Shown here: in pieces, positions 13,701 to 26,100 of the stretch
Layout of the letters: each line of letters starts with the position of its first letter
How positions within the stretch are numbered: position 1 is the first letter of the stretch
From: Lycocorax pyrrhopterus obiensis
Lineage: Eukaryota > Chordata > Aves > Passeriformes > Paradisaeidae
Assembly (NCBI GenBank): GCA_014706295.1
Contig: JACSVZ010000001.1
Span: 84,938,237 to 85,002,236 of the forward strand
DNA: 64,000 nt
Reading direction: 5' to 3'
Notes under the pieces: model-generated
What the model saw: the letters and a program-made list of their open reading frames with translations, nothing else
Database searches by the model: none
Told to the model about the DNA's origin: nothing
Program-made: the position numbers and the translations under genes

Positions 13701-15381
13701 TTCTTTGTAGAAATCCAGGAAAAAAATGACTTGCAAATAGCCTTCTATAACGTGACTTTGAAGATACCAATACTAGAGGAAAATATAGTTTTGGTGCATT
13801 TCTCTATGTTATATCAGTATGTCATTTTTCTCTTTGACTGGACAAGTGACTATTCTGTCATATCAAAACCTACACATGACATTCCAGTAAAATAGTACAT
13901 AAATAAGAAGTTCCCGGCACATTCCTATCTCTCCAGTTTCATGTCTTGTAGAAAAAAAGCAGGAAAGCACACAAGCAAAGGCATTATATTGTTTTCTACC
14001 AAAACCAAAGATTTAAGACCCTTAACTATTCACAGTTCCTTCACTGACTTATTCTGTTCATGCCGTTGCAGATTCACGGAGCAACTGCTCAGTTAAAGCT
14101 TCACCCATAACTTCAGGCAAGAAGTATGGAAAAACAATCCCTAAATGCCATGACTGATTAAAATCATATTATAAAAAGTATGTTTCAGAGTTAGTTTTGC
14201 ATCTGTTTAGTATTCTATTTTTAATACATTTAGAAAGTAAATCAAGCCACTTACAGTGAACCAAAACTTCCCTTGTTTCCATGGAAATGTTTAGAAGGCT
14301 GATCTGAAGCTAACCAGACTGGTAAATACAAATGCTTGTTACCAGCCAGCTTAATCCCCACAGCTGCCTCTTGTGCGCACCATCGCACCCAGGAACCTTT
14401 CACACTGCGAAACACTCCTTACTGACAGCTGATTCCTAATCCACAGACAGAGCAGGACCCTCTCAAATATGTGTCACACTGACAGGGGCAGGGGCCACCA
14501 AGCCTGCACACTCATCAGCTAAAAACTATGTGTCAACAATAGACCCTTTTAATATTCCACAATTCAAAGGATGAGCTGGTGCTATTTTAATTCCCTTTCA
14601 TTGCCAATTTTTCATCTAACACCAGCAATTTTACACTGGTGTAATGCTTGTATCCAGTGAAATTACTTCTGCTTTATCCCAGGGTAAGCAAGATCAGAAT
14701 GAGATCATTTGTGCTTTATTCTTGGGAGAAAAATGATGGATCGCTGTTCAAATATTAATACTGACATTTCCTATGGAAAGATCGTACATAATACATCAGT
14801 AAGGCACAGCAAGAGTATTGCCCGTGGGTGTGGTTGCAGGGGAAGTGTGAAGGTGTCCAGAGGTTTTGTAAGAAAAAGGGAAGCTATACAAATACTGCTA
14901 CAAAACAACTAATAAAACTCAGTTGTTTGTGCCTGTGTGAATCTGCAAACTTCGTGCACGTATCAATTTTTTGTTCAAGGCAGAAACCTGGCAAAACAGA
15001 AAATGAGAGGCCAGTTTTGCTTGGCCGAAGTTTGAGTTCAAGCTGACCTAAGAGCTTGCTGCTACCCAAAGGAGTGGACAGTGCTCCTCCATCCTGTCTT
15101 TCAATACACTTCCCTCACACCAGATGCCTCTTCCAGCTTTGCTCCTTGCACCAGCTTTCGTGCTTGTCAGGAATTTTCCTGAGGTAATTCAATTCATTAA
15201 TTTGGCAGGAAATTATACATTTTGGTGGAGGGAGTTACTTTTCCTGTAGCTCAGCAAGTCAAATAACCCCAGCAAGGGATCGACAAATGCCAAAGTCAGC
15301 CTGTATGGGCAGAGATGACTGCAAAGAGCCTCAGCTGTGTATCTGAAATGTACCTCAACTTATTAAAGCCCCTATCGCACA
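7701..15381. other. Long stretch without recognisable gene or repeat
   Basis: About 7.7 kb in which no transposon family, RNA gene or credible exon was identified. The block at 8380-8760 has the AT-rich, stop-rich look of conserved non-coding DNA, but conservation cannot be judged from one sequence. The block at 11250-11460 is richer in G+C and has open frames on both strands (67 and 106 codons plus, 105 minus) without a recognisable product. Confidence 0.5.
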
Positions 15382-15841
15382 CAGAACCATAGAATTTCCT
15401 GAGTTGGAAGGGACTTACAGGGATCACCAGAGTTCAACTCCTGGCTCTGCACAGGATAGCCTTAAGAATCACACCATGCTCCTTAGGGTGTTGTCCAAAC
15501 ACATCTAGAACTCCGTCAGGCTGGTGCTGTGACCGCTTCCCTGGGGAGCCTCTTCAGTGCCCAAACACCCTCTGGGTGAAGAACCTTTTCCTGATATCCA
15601 ACCTAAACCTCTCCTGACACAACTTCAGGCCATTCCCTTGGGTCCTGTCACTGGGCACCAGAGAGAAGAGATCAGTTCCTGCCCCTCCTCTTCCCCTCAC
15701 GAGGAAGTTGCAGACTGTGATGAGGTCTCCCCTCAGTCTTCTCCAGACTGAACAGACCAAATACCCTCAGCCACTCCTCAGGCTTCCCCTCAAGGCCCTT
15801 CACCATCCTCATGGCCATTTTCTGAATGCTCTCTAATAGTT
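15382..15841 (-). mobile_element. CR1 LINE, antisense copy, about 460 bp
   Basis: Read on the minus strand this is a CR1 3' region ending in AATTCTATGGTTCT at 15382-15395. In plus orientation it starts AGAACCATAGAATT, then shows GAGTTGGAAGGGAC, TTTTCCTGATATCCAACCTAAACC, TTGGGTCCTGTCACTGGGCAC, GATGAGGTCTCCCCTCAG and TTCTCCAGACTGAACA. The open frames here (64 plus, 68 minus) are side effects of its G+C content, not genes. It is the least degraded long CR1 in the first half of the window. Confidence 0.93.
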
Positions 15842-16927
15842 CACAAATGATTATTCATTTATTTAAGTAAGATGTTACCTTTCTGTACACACAGATAAAC
15901 ACATGCTTCCATCTAAAAGGCTGAAAAACCCAAAAGCATGATGGACAGTGACTGGTTTTGCAGTTACATTGTGACCAGCTCAAACAGAATTAGCATCCAC
16001 AATATTTATCTCACCAAACAATAAGGAAAAGTAGCGGCAAAAATTCTCAGTTAAGCTGTGGATTAGGTGTCAATCCACCACCCTACTGCAGCTGTACGTA
16101 CGGCTCCAAGGAAAATAAAATCTGGTAAACAATAGACAAAGGGGAAGGGGGGTGGTGGTGACATAACAGAGATCCAAGAGAATAAATGTTTGTATGCACA
16201 AGCCCTGGAAGCAGGTAAAAGGCTCTTAGCCAGAGGTATTCAAGCCAGTATGAACAAATCTGGAGAGAATGGCTTATCAAGTGTTTTCAGGAGGACAAAA
16301 ATGCACTATCTGTAAGGGATGCATTATAGTTACTCTGATATTTCTGATGTGTCACATGAGGTCAAACCTTTTAACATTTGTCAAGCTGGAAAACAACAGC
16401 AAAACTTGAACTATCTTTTACTGTGACTTCAGTCAGAACAGAGCCCAGCCCTGACAGCAGCTGCACAAGAAACAGCTGGCAAAGACCTCACATGCCTGAG
16501 CAGTCTCATCACCTCTGATTTTCAGTGTCTCAAGTCTTCTTTAGAAATAAAAAGAAAAAAAAAAAAACAGAAACTGAAAGTAATTTCTTTCCCAGTCAAA
16601 GTCTTCTGAACAGCATAAACAGGAGACACACTCATCTTCTTGGCATACTGTATCTGCTCCTCTATGCCGAATAAAACAACATTTCTTTTCAAATACTTGT
16701 CAGAAAAAAACAAGCATATAAGACAAGAAAAGGTATTTGATTTAAAAAAATTATGAAATTTAATTTTTTTAAATGTATAAATCAGTGTTGCTCATCAATT
16801 ACAGGAAAACAAAGGTATTGTGTGAATCAGAAACCTTTAATAAAACTGAAGGTTCTCCCCAAAGCCCAAAGGACAGTTGGAAGTTTGGCTTCCTGTTTTC
16901 TTAAGAGCCCTGAAGCAAGCTGCCTTA
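15842..16927. other. Unassigned DNA between two CR1 copies
   Basis: No gene or repeat family recognised. It includes a GGGGAAGGGGGGTGGTGGTG purine tract (about 16141-16160) and an A-rich run at 16548-16567. Confidence 0.5.
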
Positions 16928-17255
16928 CAAGGACAGACTGAAAGATTCTGGTTTTCCAGCCTTGGAAATTAAAGGCTGAGACTCTCGTTGCTGCCCCCAA
17001 CAACTAAATTGGAGGGTCTGAAGAGGAAGGACCAAGACTTCTCTCAGGAATACTGAGAGCACTACAGGTACCACAGGAAATACCTTCTCAATGCAATCAC
17101 CATGACAGTGGCCAAATATTGAAAAAGGGGACCTGAGAAGCTGCAAAATCTCCAGCTAATAAAGTCCTCAGCAACTGATCAAAGTTGGTCCTGCTCTGAG
17201 AAAGGACAAGATCCTTCAAAGATCTCCTCCAACCTCAACCTATTGTGTGGTCCTA
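16928..17255 (+). mobile_element. Degraded CR1 LINE relic
   Basis: A heavily mutated sense CR1. A GACAGACTGAAAGATTCTGG block is followed by a TTTTCCAGCCTTGGAAATTA block corresponding to the usual 'ttcagcctggagaaga', then 'cgttgctgcccccaacaact' in place of the 'ctctacaactacct' block. The relic ends 'gatctcctccaacctcaacc tattgtgtgg', matching the CR1 'ggtcccttccaacctcaaccattctgtg' tail. Divergence is clearly greater than in the copies at 15.4 and 40.2 kb. Confidence 0.6.
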
Positions 17256-18899
17256 CCTCATCAAAATGGGTAGAGGAGATTGTGTCCTCCTCTTCCCAGT
17301 AGTTTCCAGGACAGCACACGTGTTTGGAAACCACTTGTGTTTTACCACAACTTTCTAGGAAGATATGTCTGATAAAAAATTCCTAGTTTGTCACAGCTCC
17401 TTCTGAAGAGGAGATTGCACCACTGTAGTCTGAAGTTAATCTTACAAAGATAAAATGTTGTATTCAGGGGACATCTGAGAGACATCTGGACCATTTGCAC
17501 CAGGGCTTTCAATGGAAAAAACCACTCAAGTCAATAAAGAACCTACCTCCTTTCCCTATACCTTAATGAATAGAGTCAAGTCCGACTCTGAAATGCTCCT
17601 TAGAACTCAGGAAACTGGGTGACACAAGTAAGTTGAAAACAGCCTGGAGCAGTGCTTTTACCACAAGTCTTACTGCACAAAATTTCCCCACTAGTTTCCC
17701 TCCCTGAAAATGCAGTTTCATGGCACGATTAGCCTAATCAACTACCCCTTTGCAAAAGGGGAAATTCTGTTTTTATTCTCAGTCACAGTCCTATATTTCT
17801 GCTGATTTCCTTGTGCCAGCCTTGGCACAGGTTTAATTCTAAGGTGAGCTGACACAGACCCATTTTCTTGGAGCGAACATGAATACTTTCCTGACTATAA
17901 CTAACTTGTCTACTTGTGGATCCACAGGAGCAGCAGTGCTGGTGCAAGAGCGGGGGGACAGGAGAGGACAACTATACTGCCAGGTGTTGCCTATAAGCAA
18001 AACAGAAGACACCCTTGCAACAGTGTTAGAATAGAAAAGTAAAAAGAAAACTTTTATCTGGAAGCTTTCAGGTGCCTCGGTGGTGATGGACACACCAGGA
18101 ATCAAATTTCTACAACTTTATAAGGTTAATTAATTAGGATATCTAATAGGCACATCCAACAGGAGATTCAGATGCCCCAGTAACCCACCCCTGGGTCAGC
18201 CCCTTGGATTTGGTCCAAGGGGTCCTCTTCCCCACTTCTTATTATGTCATATTGTAGGTCCCCTCCTTGGAATAAGACTAAACAATATTTCAGGAATCTG
18301 TTTCGAAGTTCAGCTTATTGTTCTAAAATCTAGGGAAAAGGGTAGGAAAAGTACTGGAGCTGCGGCCATGCATTATCTACAAAGCCACAAATATATGAAA
18401 AAATAAATAAAAAGCTTAGGCATCACAGGGATTCAGAGATCAGCTGAGTTAGAATTTGAAACTGCAGCTTGTAATGCAAATGCTCTTCAGTGCCAAATAG
18501 CGATGTCAGGAGAGGCCCCTCCAAGCAGTGCCAGGGCCGGCTCGGCAGTGCAAGACATCGCTGGCAGTCCCATGCCAGAGAGCTGCCAGGAGCCGGCAGA
18601 TGAGAAGGAAAACCAAGGGTACTGATCCAATGGAGCATAAGTACTGTAGGAACACTTTCTTGTTTTAGCTGCATTTTGGACCTATTTAGCCTTAGCTGGG
18701 TCTCCCTTATCCAGCACTTCTCAGAGGTTCCCAACAAAACTGGTTGTACTTTTCATTTTAGTATTAACTGCCCACATCAATATCCTGCTCTAAAGGATGC
18801 AAACGAGAGTTTCTCCACAGAGTTCAGGAGGGCAGGGGTAGATGAATATAGTGACTTGTGGGAACACCAGGAGCCTGCCTGGCTTCTGGCACACAGCCC
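17256..18899. other. Unassigned DNA with hairpins and a GC-richer patch
   Basis: Includes a small hairpin at about 17743-17760 (CCCCTTT / AAAGGGG) and a stronger one at 18200-18222. The stretch 18500-18610 is locally GC-rich with several CpG dinucleotides (GGGCCGGCTCGGC). The minus strand is open for 104 codons over 18423-18737, but nothing in the translation is recognisable. Confidence 0.45.
18200..18222. repeat. Perfect 9-bp inverted repeat
   Basis: Arms CCCCTTGGA and TCCAAGGGG around the loop TTTGG. No associated RNA gene or terminator context is seen. Confidence 0.8.
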
Positions 18900-19022
18900 A
18901 GCACTTTGTGTATTCAGAAGAGACCATTAGATCATTCAGCCTGACCTGCTGTATATCACAGGACATTATATTTCACCATCTCATCCTTGCACTCAGTCCA
19001 ACAAATATGTATCAGGTACAAT
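18900..19022 (-). mobile_element. Ancient CR1-like LINE relic
   Basis: The plus-strand text 'accattagatcattcagcc tgacctgctgtatatcac aggaca' corresponds to the antisense start of an old CR1 group common in reptiles, with a 'gatcatctagtctgacctcctgtataacacaggcca' pattern. Only the 3'-most portion is recognisable and it is strongly diverged. Confidence 0.5.
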
Positions 19023-19388
19023 AAACTGTTATTCCCTGTATATATGCCAGCCTGAATGAATGAGATATTGTTTTCTGAAAAGGTATCAAGTCACTTCCAG
19101 TATCCTACAGCCTGCAGTGTAAGACTTCCTTGAATAACTCATGAAAGGGAGGGGAAATCTGACCACCGAAGACTGGTAAAAGTTGCTGTTTACAGGACCA
19201 ATATATTTGATTAAATCAGCATCTTATTGCATGAAAATATCCAGTTGCCAGTAAGGATGCTGTGATAAATATTCTTTAGAAACCAGGGTACGGTTCATGA
19301 TTCAGAGCATGGTGCCTACTTAGATTAATTGCATTTAATTCCAAATGCTTGATTAATATTACAGTTTTATGCAAGCATCAGAGATGTC

Positions 19389-19514
19389 CCATTCCCTGGA
19401 AGTGCTCATGGACAGGCTGGATGGTGCTTTGAGCACCCTGGTCTAATGGAAGGTGTCCCTGCCCATGGATGATCTTTAAGGTCCCTTCCAACCAAAACTT
19501 CTCTGTGTTTCTAC
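19389..19514 (+). mobile_element. CR1 LINE 3' tail with internal deletion
   Basis: Shows CATTCCCTGGAAGTGCTCATG, GACAGGCTGGATGGTGCTTT, CTGGTCTAATGGAAGGTGTC and CCTGCCCATGG, then jumps directly to ATGATCTTTAAGGTCCCTTC. The 'caggggg ttggaactag' segment that normally lies between is missing, a deletion of roughly 20 bp. The terminus is degraded (TTCTCTGTGTTTCTA). Confidence 0.88.
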
Positions 19515-20034
19515 ATATGGTGATGTATGGGGAATTTCAAGATGCTTTACGGCAGAGATGTCAGGATTACCATGCTCCTTCTCCAGCCACCACCCACAGC
19601 TCACTCATGTCTCACCTTCAGCCAGACCCAACCACCTGCCCCCTGCCATCCCACGGTTCAGCTCTCTACCACTGACAGGAAGGACAGTGCTTGAGTGTTC
19701 ACAGCATAGCTAATATAGAATGCAGAATTACTAGCTAAATGAGAGTGCCTCCATTTAAACAAAATATATGAGCCTTTTTAGGATACGAACCTCACAACTG
19801 TTCACTGAAAGCTCATCTCAATCCTTCATTATTTATCTCACTGTGCCTGCAAAGTGACAGAAGTCAGGAAACCCCCAAGGCAACATTTCTGCCATCAAGA
19901 ATTACCTACTGTTCATGCATTTTCCTCAGATGCAAGATTGTAACCATTAGCTGTAATATTATAACTCTCTCATGACTTTCACTTGAATTCATGTGTCTAG
20001 TCCAGCTTTGCAGCACAAAAGATATTGACATACT

Positions 20035-20262
20035 AAAGGGAATCCAGGAAAGATTATCATGATAGTCAGGAGGCTGACGGACATGGGATACTGAGAAGCA
20101 GCTGTGGCAACCAGATTTACTTGGTCTTAAGAAAAGGTAGAAGGAATGAGAAAAATCTCACTGCTATCTACAGTTACTTAATTCTGCTGGGAGTGTAAAA
20201 AAGATGGAGCCAGGCCCTTCTCAGACTTAGCAACAGTGGAATTGCAGGTAACACTTGGCATT
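20035..20262 (+). mobile_element. Degraded CR1 LINE fragment (mid 3' region)
   Basis: Recognised by 'aagatggagccaggccctt ctcag' followed by 'agcaacagtggaattgcagg', the CR1 block usually read as 'aagatggagccaggctcttctcag ... gtgacaggacaaga'. Upstream 'tactgagaagcagctg' and 'tcactgctatctacagttac tta' match the 'gagaagag' and 'ctctacaactacctg' blocks. It lacks a terminus and ends in the GC-richer patch that follows. Confidence 0.55.
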
Positions 20263-20657
20263 GCAGACAATGCAGTGCTGTGGAAACAGCGCTGAGTTAC
20301 CTCGGGGAGTGGTCACGCTGCTCCAGGCTGTATTTCACCTCTTTTTGACAGAGAGAATTGTAGTACGTGACAAGCACTGTACCTCCACACCAAACCAACG
20401 CGTATCCACAACAGCTTGCAAACCACACCGCAGATATACCCCCTGTTAAGGAAACTTCCCTGTCCAACCATCCAGGAGCCACTCTGGCAGTCACACTTGC
20501 ACCACCTGAGCTGGGACCGAGGCCCCGTCGCAGCTACACCCCGCACTCACACAGCCACACCAGGGTTCCTTACCCTCTAGACCCCAGGGATTCCATAGCA
20601 GGGTCTCAGATGTCCAGATCCCTAAAACAATTTGATCTTGGTGCAATAACTAAATAA
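20263..20657. other. GC-richer unassigned patch
   Basis: Base composition rises against the flanks, with CpG-containing segments such as CAACGCGTATCC and GGGACCGAGGCCCCGTCGCAG. Open frames occur on both strands (64 and 96 codons plus, 65 and 77 minus). No product was recognised. It may be the body of a retroviral fragment together with the frame that follows. Confidence 0.3.
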
Positions 20658-20936
20658 CAAAATAACAGCCTGATCTGGTTCCTCCGAGAAGGGGCCCCGA
20701 ACAAAGGAGCCCCCGGGCTTTTACCCCCATCATGCTTTAAGTGCGGGAAAGTCCGGCACCCTCGGTCCCCCAGATGGGCCACGGGTGCCCTTTGCTATGC
20801 CAAGGCTCGGCTGTTCACAGCCTCTTGGCTCAGGCTTCTGTCCCCAGAGCCCGAACTGCAGCTGCTCACCAAGATACCGCACCAAGTGCATTCCTCAGCA
20901 CCCACCACCCACGTTTTATTCATGGATGAGAGATGA
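20658..20936 (+). pseudogene. Possible retroviral Gag nucleocapsid remnant (zinc-knuckle-like)
   Basis: A frame open for 92 codons between two stops, with no evident start. At 20733-20759 it encodes C-F-K-C-G-K-V-R-H, which fits the first three ligands of a retroviral CCHC knuckle (C-x2-C-x4-H). The fourth ligand, expected five residues after His (codon 20772-20774), is Arg, so the motif is broken. Just before it the translation is rich in Pro and Gly, as is common ahead of Gag knuckles. No second knuckle, protease or polymerase follows, and no flanking LTR was recognised. A nine-residue match can arise by chance. Confidence 0.25.
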
Positions 20937-22860
20937 AGTGCACCAAGTGCCTGTGTTCCTGCCCGTGATGGCCATCAGCTGACTGCCACTCTGAACAAAA
21001 CTGTCTCTCACTGCCAGCCTCACGGGCTGATAGCCACACAATGCACTGGAATTGTGCTTAAAAACCTGAGTTTCTTTAAAATATAACCCTATTTTTTAGG
21101 ATATGGAGGCTCCCTGAATAGAGAAGCTCAAAATTTGCAATGCCAAAGTGCAAAGGAAGTGCAGCCAGTTAGTAGATGTTAGAAGAGGCCCATTTGAAAG
21201 CACAACAACTTTTACAGGTCTCATGTATTCATTTTTCACAGCAAGGTCTAGAGGCAGAATGAGAATATCATTTTACATGAAAAGAAAAAAAAAAAAGGCA
21301 AATTACAGGCACCACATTTTGTTGAACATTCAGTATTCCCACTCAGGAAACAAGACTGTATTCTACCTTCATAATAACTTGAAGCTAATGAAGCACAGCT
21401 GCTTTATATGTTTCAGAGGTAGATTAAGACACAACAGGATGTTCAGTAACTATGTTAGAAAAGCAAATTCCCTAAGGTAGCTATATCAGTCTAGAGAAAA
21501 AAAAACCTGCTTTCCAAAACTGGCTCTGTACTTTCACTATCTTATAATTCCTTTTGATTAACACATTCTCTTACACTGGATTCAAAAGAGTAAAAGCAAA
21601 GTTGACGGCAATTAAATCTTAAACCAAACCTTGCCCTAAGCTGTCTGCATGAATGCGTGCTGAGTATGAATTTACATCCTTTCTTATGTAAAACTTACAT
21701 CAGAAAAGTGGTGAAAAAACTGACTTCAACAGCAGTTACACAGTTATCTAAAGTACTGACACCTATTTAGACAGTGTTCATATTTTAGTCCATGTTGAAA
21801 ACTGATGCTGTAGTTGTTAAAGAAGAAAAGAAAAAATATGAGTGCTTTGCCAAAATTTTCCAAACAGCTTCAACATACACCTCATTTTTCATATATTAGT
21901 GTGGTGCAGAATGTTTTCCAAAATTAATACATTTGTAAGTTAAAGTGGAAAAGAAGCATTAGAAAGTACACAACTTTGGCAAACATTAAGAGGAAAGTAT
22001 TTGCAGCTTCATATCATACTATAAAGCACTCCTGGATTGTAGACATAATATTTCTGACATTTGAGTTTTACTTCAACCTTTGCACCTCAGAAACTTCTTT
22101 CTAAAATACTTCTTGCTATTTTCAAATCACTTTTCCAATTACCTTTATACCAACATCATTGATGTACATCACACCTCGCTCAGATTAGGTCAGATCCTGC
22201 TCCAGCTCTGGCAGTGTAAATCTGGCACAGATGACCTCAATTAAGGTTACTACAGACTGGCATGGGTGTAATTTAATACAGAGCTTGGATTCCTTGCTAT
22301 ATTAGTACACCTTTTAAACACCACTCCTTTAAGGTCTGCACAACTTGGAGATTTAATTACATGTTACACTTTACTGAAATGCTGAGAATTAGCCCCCATT
22401 CTGCCATACACAGAGCCTTATTTTAGTTCTTAGCTGATTTTCCATTAATCATCCCCACAGTTTGCAGTGGTAGGCATGCTGTTTGAAATGATGCAAGCCT
22501 AGAGAAGATTCAGTGAAGTCTCTGGAGAAGTAGACATGCAAAAAGGACAAGAGAGAGTACCCAATACATCTATCATGCTCATACATACACAGGCCCACCT
22601 GTTATGCACACTCAGTGCAAGGATCTGCTGCTCACTTTACAAGACATTATTAGGGATAATGAATCTGGACCCTTGGATCCTAAGGAGATGAAAAGGTAGC
22701 AAGTGTTTGGTATGCAGATGCACTGAATAGTGCACTGTGATGATTAAAAAAAAAAAAAAAAGCTCAAGGTGAAAACTGTAAGGGGTCTTACTAATGATCA
22801 CAGGTAGATACAGATGGGGTGAGGAGTGGGACAACAGGTCCCATCCTTCTCTCATGAGTT
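20937..22860. other. Unassigned AT-rich DNA
   Basis: No gene or repeat family recognised. Contains an A-run at 21285-21296 and a 17-base A-run at 22745-22761. The 110-codon frame at 21148-21480 crosses the first of these, is Lys/Arg/Asn-rich and looks like chance. Confidence 0.5.
22745..22761 (+). repeat. A17 homopolymer
   Basis: Seventeen consecutive A bases. No retrocopy body could be identified upstream, so it is not called as a retrotransposed tail. Confidence 0.9.
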
Positions 22861-23196
22861 AGAAACATAGAATTGTTAAGGCTGGAAATGACCTGTAATA
22901 TCATTAATTTCAACCATTAGCCTACTACCAAGCCCATCACTAACCCATGTTCCTAAGTGCCACATCTACAGATCTTTTAAATACCTCCAACGATGGTGAC
23001 TCCACTGCTTCCCTGGGCAGCCTGTTCCAGTGCTTGACAATTCTTCTGGTGAAGATATTTTTCCTAATATCCAATCTAAACCTCCCCAGACATAATTTGA
23101 GGCCATTTTCTCATTTTCCTGTCACTTGCTTCCTGGGAGAAGAGATCAGCTCCCACCTGGCTACAACCTCCGTTCAAGCAGTTGTAGAAAGTTAAA
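22861..23196 (-). mobile_element. CR1 LINE, antisense copy
   Basis: In plus orientation it reads AGAAACATAGAATTGTTAAG, GGCTGGAAATGACC, then TCAACCATTAGCCTACTACC, ACTCCACTGCTTCCCTGGGC, AGCCTGTTCCAGTGCTTGAC, TTTTTCCTAATATCCAATCT, AAACCTCCCCAGAC and GAAGAGATCAGCTCCCACCT, all standard antisense CR1 blocks. The 3' end of the element is at 22861. The 82-codon plus-strand frame inside is an artefact of the repeat. Confidence 0.93.
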
Positions 23197-26100
23197 GGCC
23201 CTTGGCAGAGATGGCCAGAAACTGCATGGATATCATTTGCTCAGGCCCTTCACCCACATAATTAAGCACTAACGCAAACAATATGGGGTAATTACAGCTT
23301 ATATACTCCATCCATATGTGTGTCCTGTTCTGCCGTTCCTCCAGCAGCTGCAACCTGGAGGTAGGAATCACATCAGTATCCTACCTGCACCTGAGGGGAT
23401 CATGAATCAGGGCCCTTGGGACTACTTTGATCCAGCAGGGAATGCCACGCAAACCTACGATCCCACTCTCATCATGACAGTTTAATGGTGCACAGAAATA
23501 AGTGTTCATCACTTCACCACACGCTTAAAGGAGCGTGGGTGCTCACAGCTGACAGAAACAAATGTTTTTCAGAGACAGAAAAAAAATGAAATAATAAAGG
23601 AAAATATATTGCAAAAACAAATAGGCAATTAAAACTTATTTCTTAAATATGACAAGCTTTTAACTGAGACAGCCCTGCCATAATAAAACCATTAAAAACT
23701 CATTAAGTGGGCTGTGGAAACTTCTATCAGATAGATATGAGATTTCATTGACAAAAGAACAAGACCCAACAGATGAATGAGCCTGGGATCTATAAGATTT
23801 GTAAAGTCTTTTAAAGTTTATTGTACTTTATAAAAAGCTAAATATTACTGCCAAAGTCTATGGAGACCATTCCCACGTCTATCTCTGTTTAGTGGAGTGG
23901 TCAGGGAGATAACCAGGAAATTAATATCTCAGATGCTAGTAACGGAGGAATTGACAATTTTCATTAGAAACAAAATATCTTCACAAATGCTGTGATTTAA
24001 TCTCAGTAGCCATCCCAGTATCTTCTGCATCCCCTCCCACTGCTTTCTGTCCCTTCTATTTCCAAGGAGGATGACAGGCCTGGCAGTTAAATGGCTTGGA
24101 GGGATACATGCAGGAAACCATCAGCACAGGCTTCCCGGAAGCACTAACATGAGCTCATTGCTCCAATTCCTTCTTCTGTAGCCCTCTGCACACAGCTATC
24201 CATGACTGCCGTGTCACCCTCAGATATCCTCTCCACAGAAGATTTGACATCAAGTCAGTTGCACGTTGCAGTCCTGTTGGTGAAAACCCTCCCACTTTGT
24301 TCAGATCACATTTCAGATACAGATATGCTTATGACATGGTTCCAGAGTGGAAAGTAATTGACTGATTCATCGTTTGATGAATTTATATACACTGATACAT
24401 TATTGCAGGAAACATCCAGAAGCAGGCTCTAACATCTAGTTTATATATCTAATCAAATGCATATGTATAGATATATATGTGCAATATCTCTAATTTATAT
24501 AGGTTAAGAAATGGCACAGAAATTCCCTCAACAGGAAAGTAAAAAGTCTTGCCCTTTCTTCAGAGAGATAAAAAGTACCAATTACTTGTTAAGCAGGGAA
24601 GCAGGAAAGAAAACAGTTGTAATAGGAAGCTGAAGTCAGGAGGACATGTAAAAGTACCTGCTAAAACATGTTTGGTCTATACATAGTCCGATTTGTCAAG
24701 TCTTTTAATATAAAATGGAGCATTACATTTGTTCACTTCCCCAGAAGCTGCATATTTCTGTGATTTTCAAACATGCCTCACCATCAATTCATTAGTTGCT
24801 CCTCCCTCAAGACCACCATTCCTCTTCCTCATTAAAACACCTGAAACCAGAAAGGGAGCTGCCATTCTCTACAGTCCACCAGGAGAGGGTAGAGGGGGTC
24901 ACCACTGCCTCTCACGTCAAATCAGGGCCACAGGCAGAAGAGATACACACAGGAAATTGAGTGGAGTCATGGTTAGGAGATGGGAGAAAAGACTATGAAG
25001 GATGAGGAAGTGGTAAAGGGCAGCAGGCTGTGCTGATGAGGCTGGGAGACAGATGAGCTCAGAGGAAAACCATTTAACCCTGGAATTAGATAAATGAAGT
25101 TCCTGACAGTGGCCATGAGGAAGGAGGAAAGTGGCTGTATCACTGTTGCAGGTTAGACGTGGCCCTTAAAATTTTACACTCTATTGGGATAGGCAGATTG
25201 CCCTCTAAAGTCTTAGAAACCAGAACTGAAAGTAAAACACTAGACACATTTGTGATATTAGAACATGAAGGAGTGCTGGGGATCTGACTCATATTTTGAA
25301 CACATAATGATGGCAATATTGTGACACTAACAGCTTCAATTTACTATAGCAGAATTCTTACGGTATGTGTGATGGGAGAACACAGCTGCAAACACTTTCA
25401 TGGGGACTGTTAGATGTTTAGTTATCGTTTAGGCTGGGTTTATGGGCTCAGTCTTCTTTCAGATTAAGAAAATGGGAAGAAAAAAATCCATTTACTTGAT
25501 GATTGTATATCCAGGCATTATTGGAAACCATAATAGAAGTCACTTTTTACAATTACTAGTCACTTTTATTACTGACCAACATTTTCAAACCAGAGTCTAG
25601 AGCAAGATCCCAATCCATATTAAGGGAGTTTAAGCATATTTGGTCCAACATGATATATTTTCCATTGATTTTTTTATAAGCAGACATAAAACATTTAAAT
25701 GACCTCTGCTAAACTTGATCAAAATTAAAAAGAAGATCCAGTGCTGGATGTAGAAATATTTATTCAATCAGATATTAGAAACTAAGCAGAATGATCTTCT
25801 GCTGCAAGGTTTGGTTTCAACGCAGTTCCCAGCTTCTCCAAAAGTCATATACTCTAAGATCATTTGGAGGTTCAGGGGAGATACCTTATGGTGTGGAGCT
25901 GTGGATGGAATTTAAATTAAAATTATTTATGTCCTGTTCTATTTTATGCCAATGCTTAGAGTTACTCCATAAAGCAAACCCTAACATAGATATAAATCTG
26001 TCAGCATTGCATAAGTAGTGTCAATCCACTGGTCCTTACATAGATGTAGTTGCTGAAGGATCCCTATCAATGTCATTTTTCCCATGCTAATTTGTGCACC

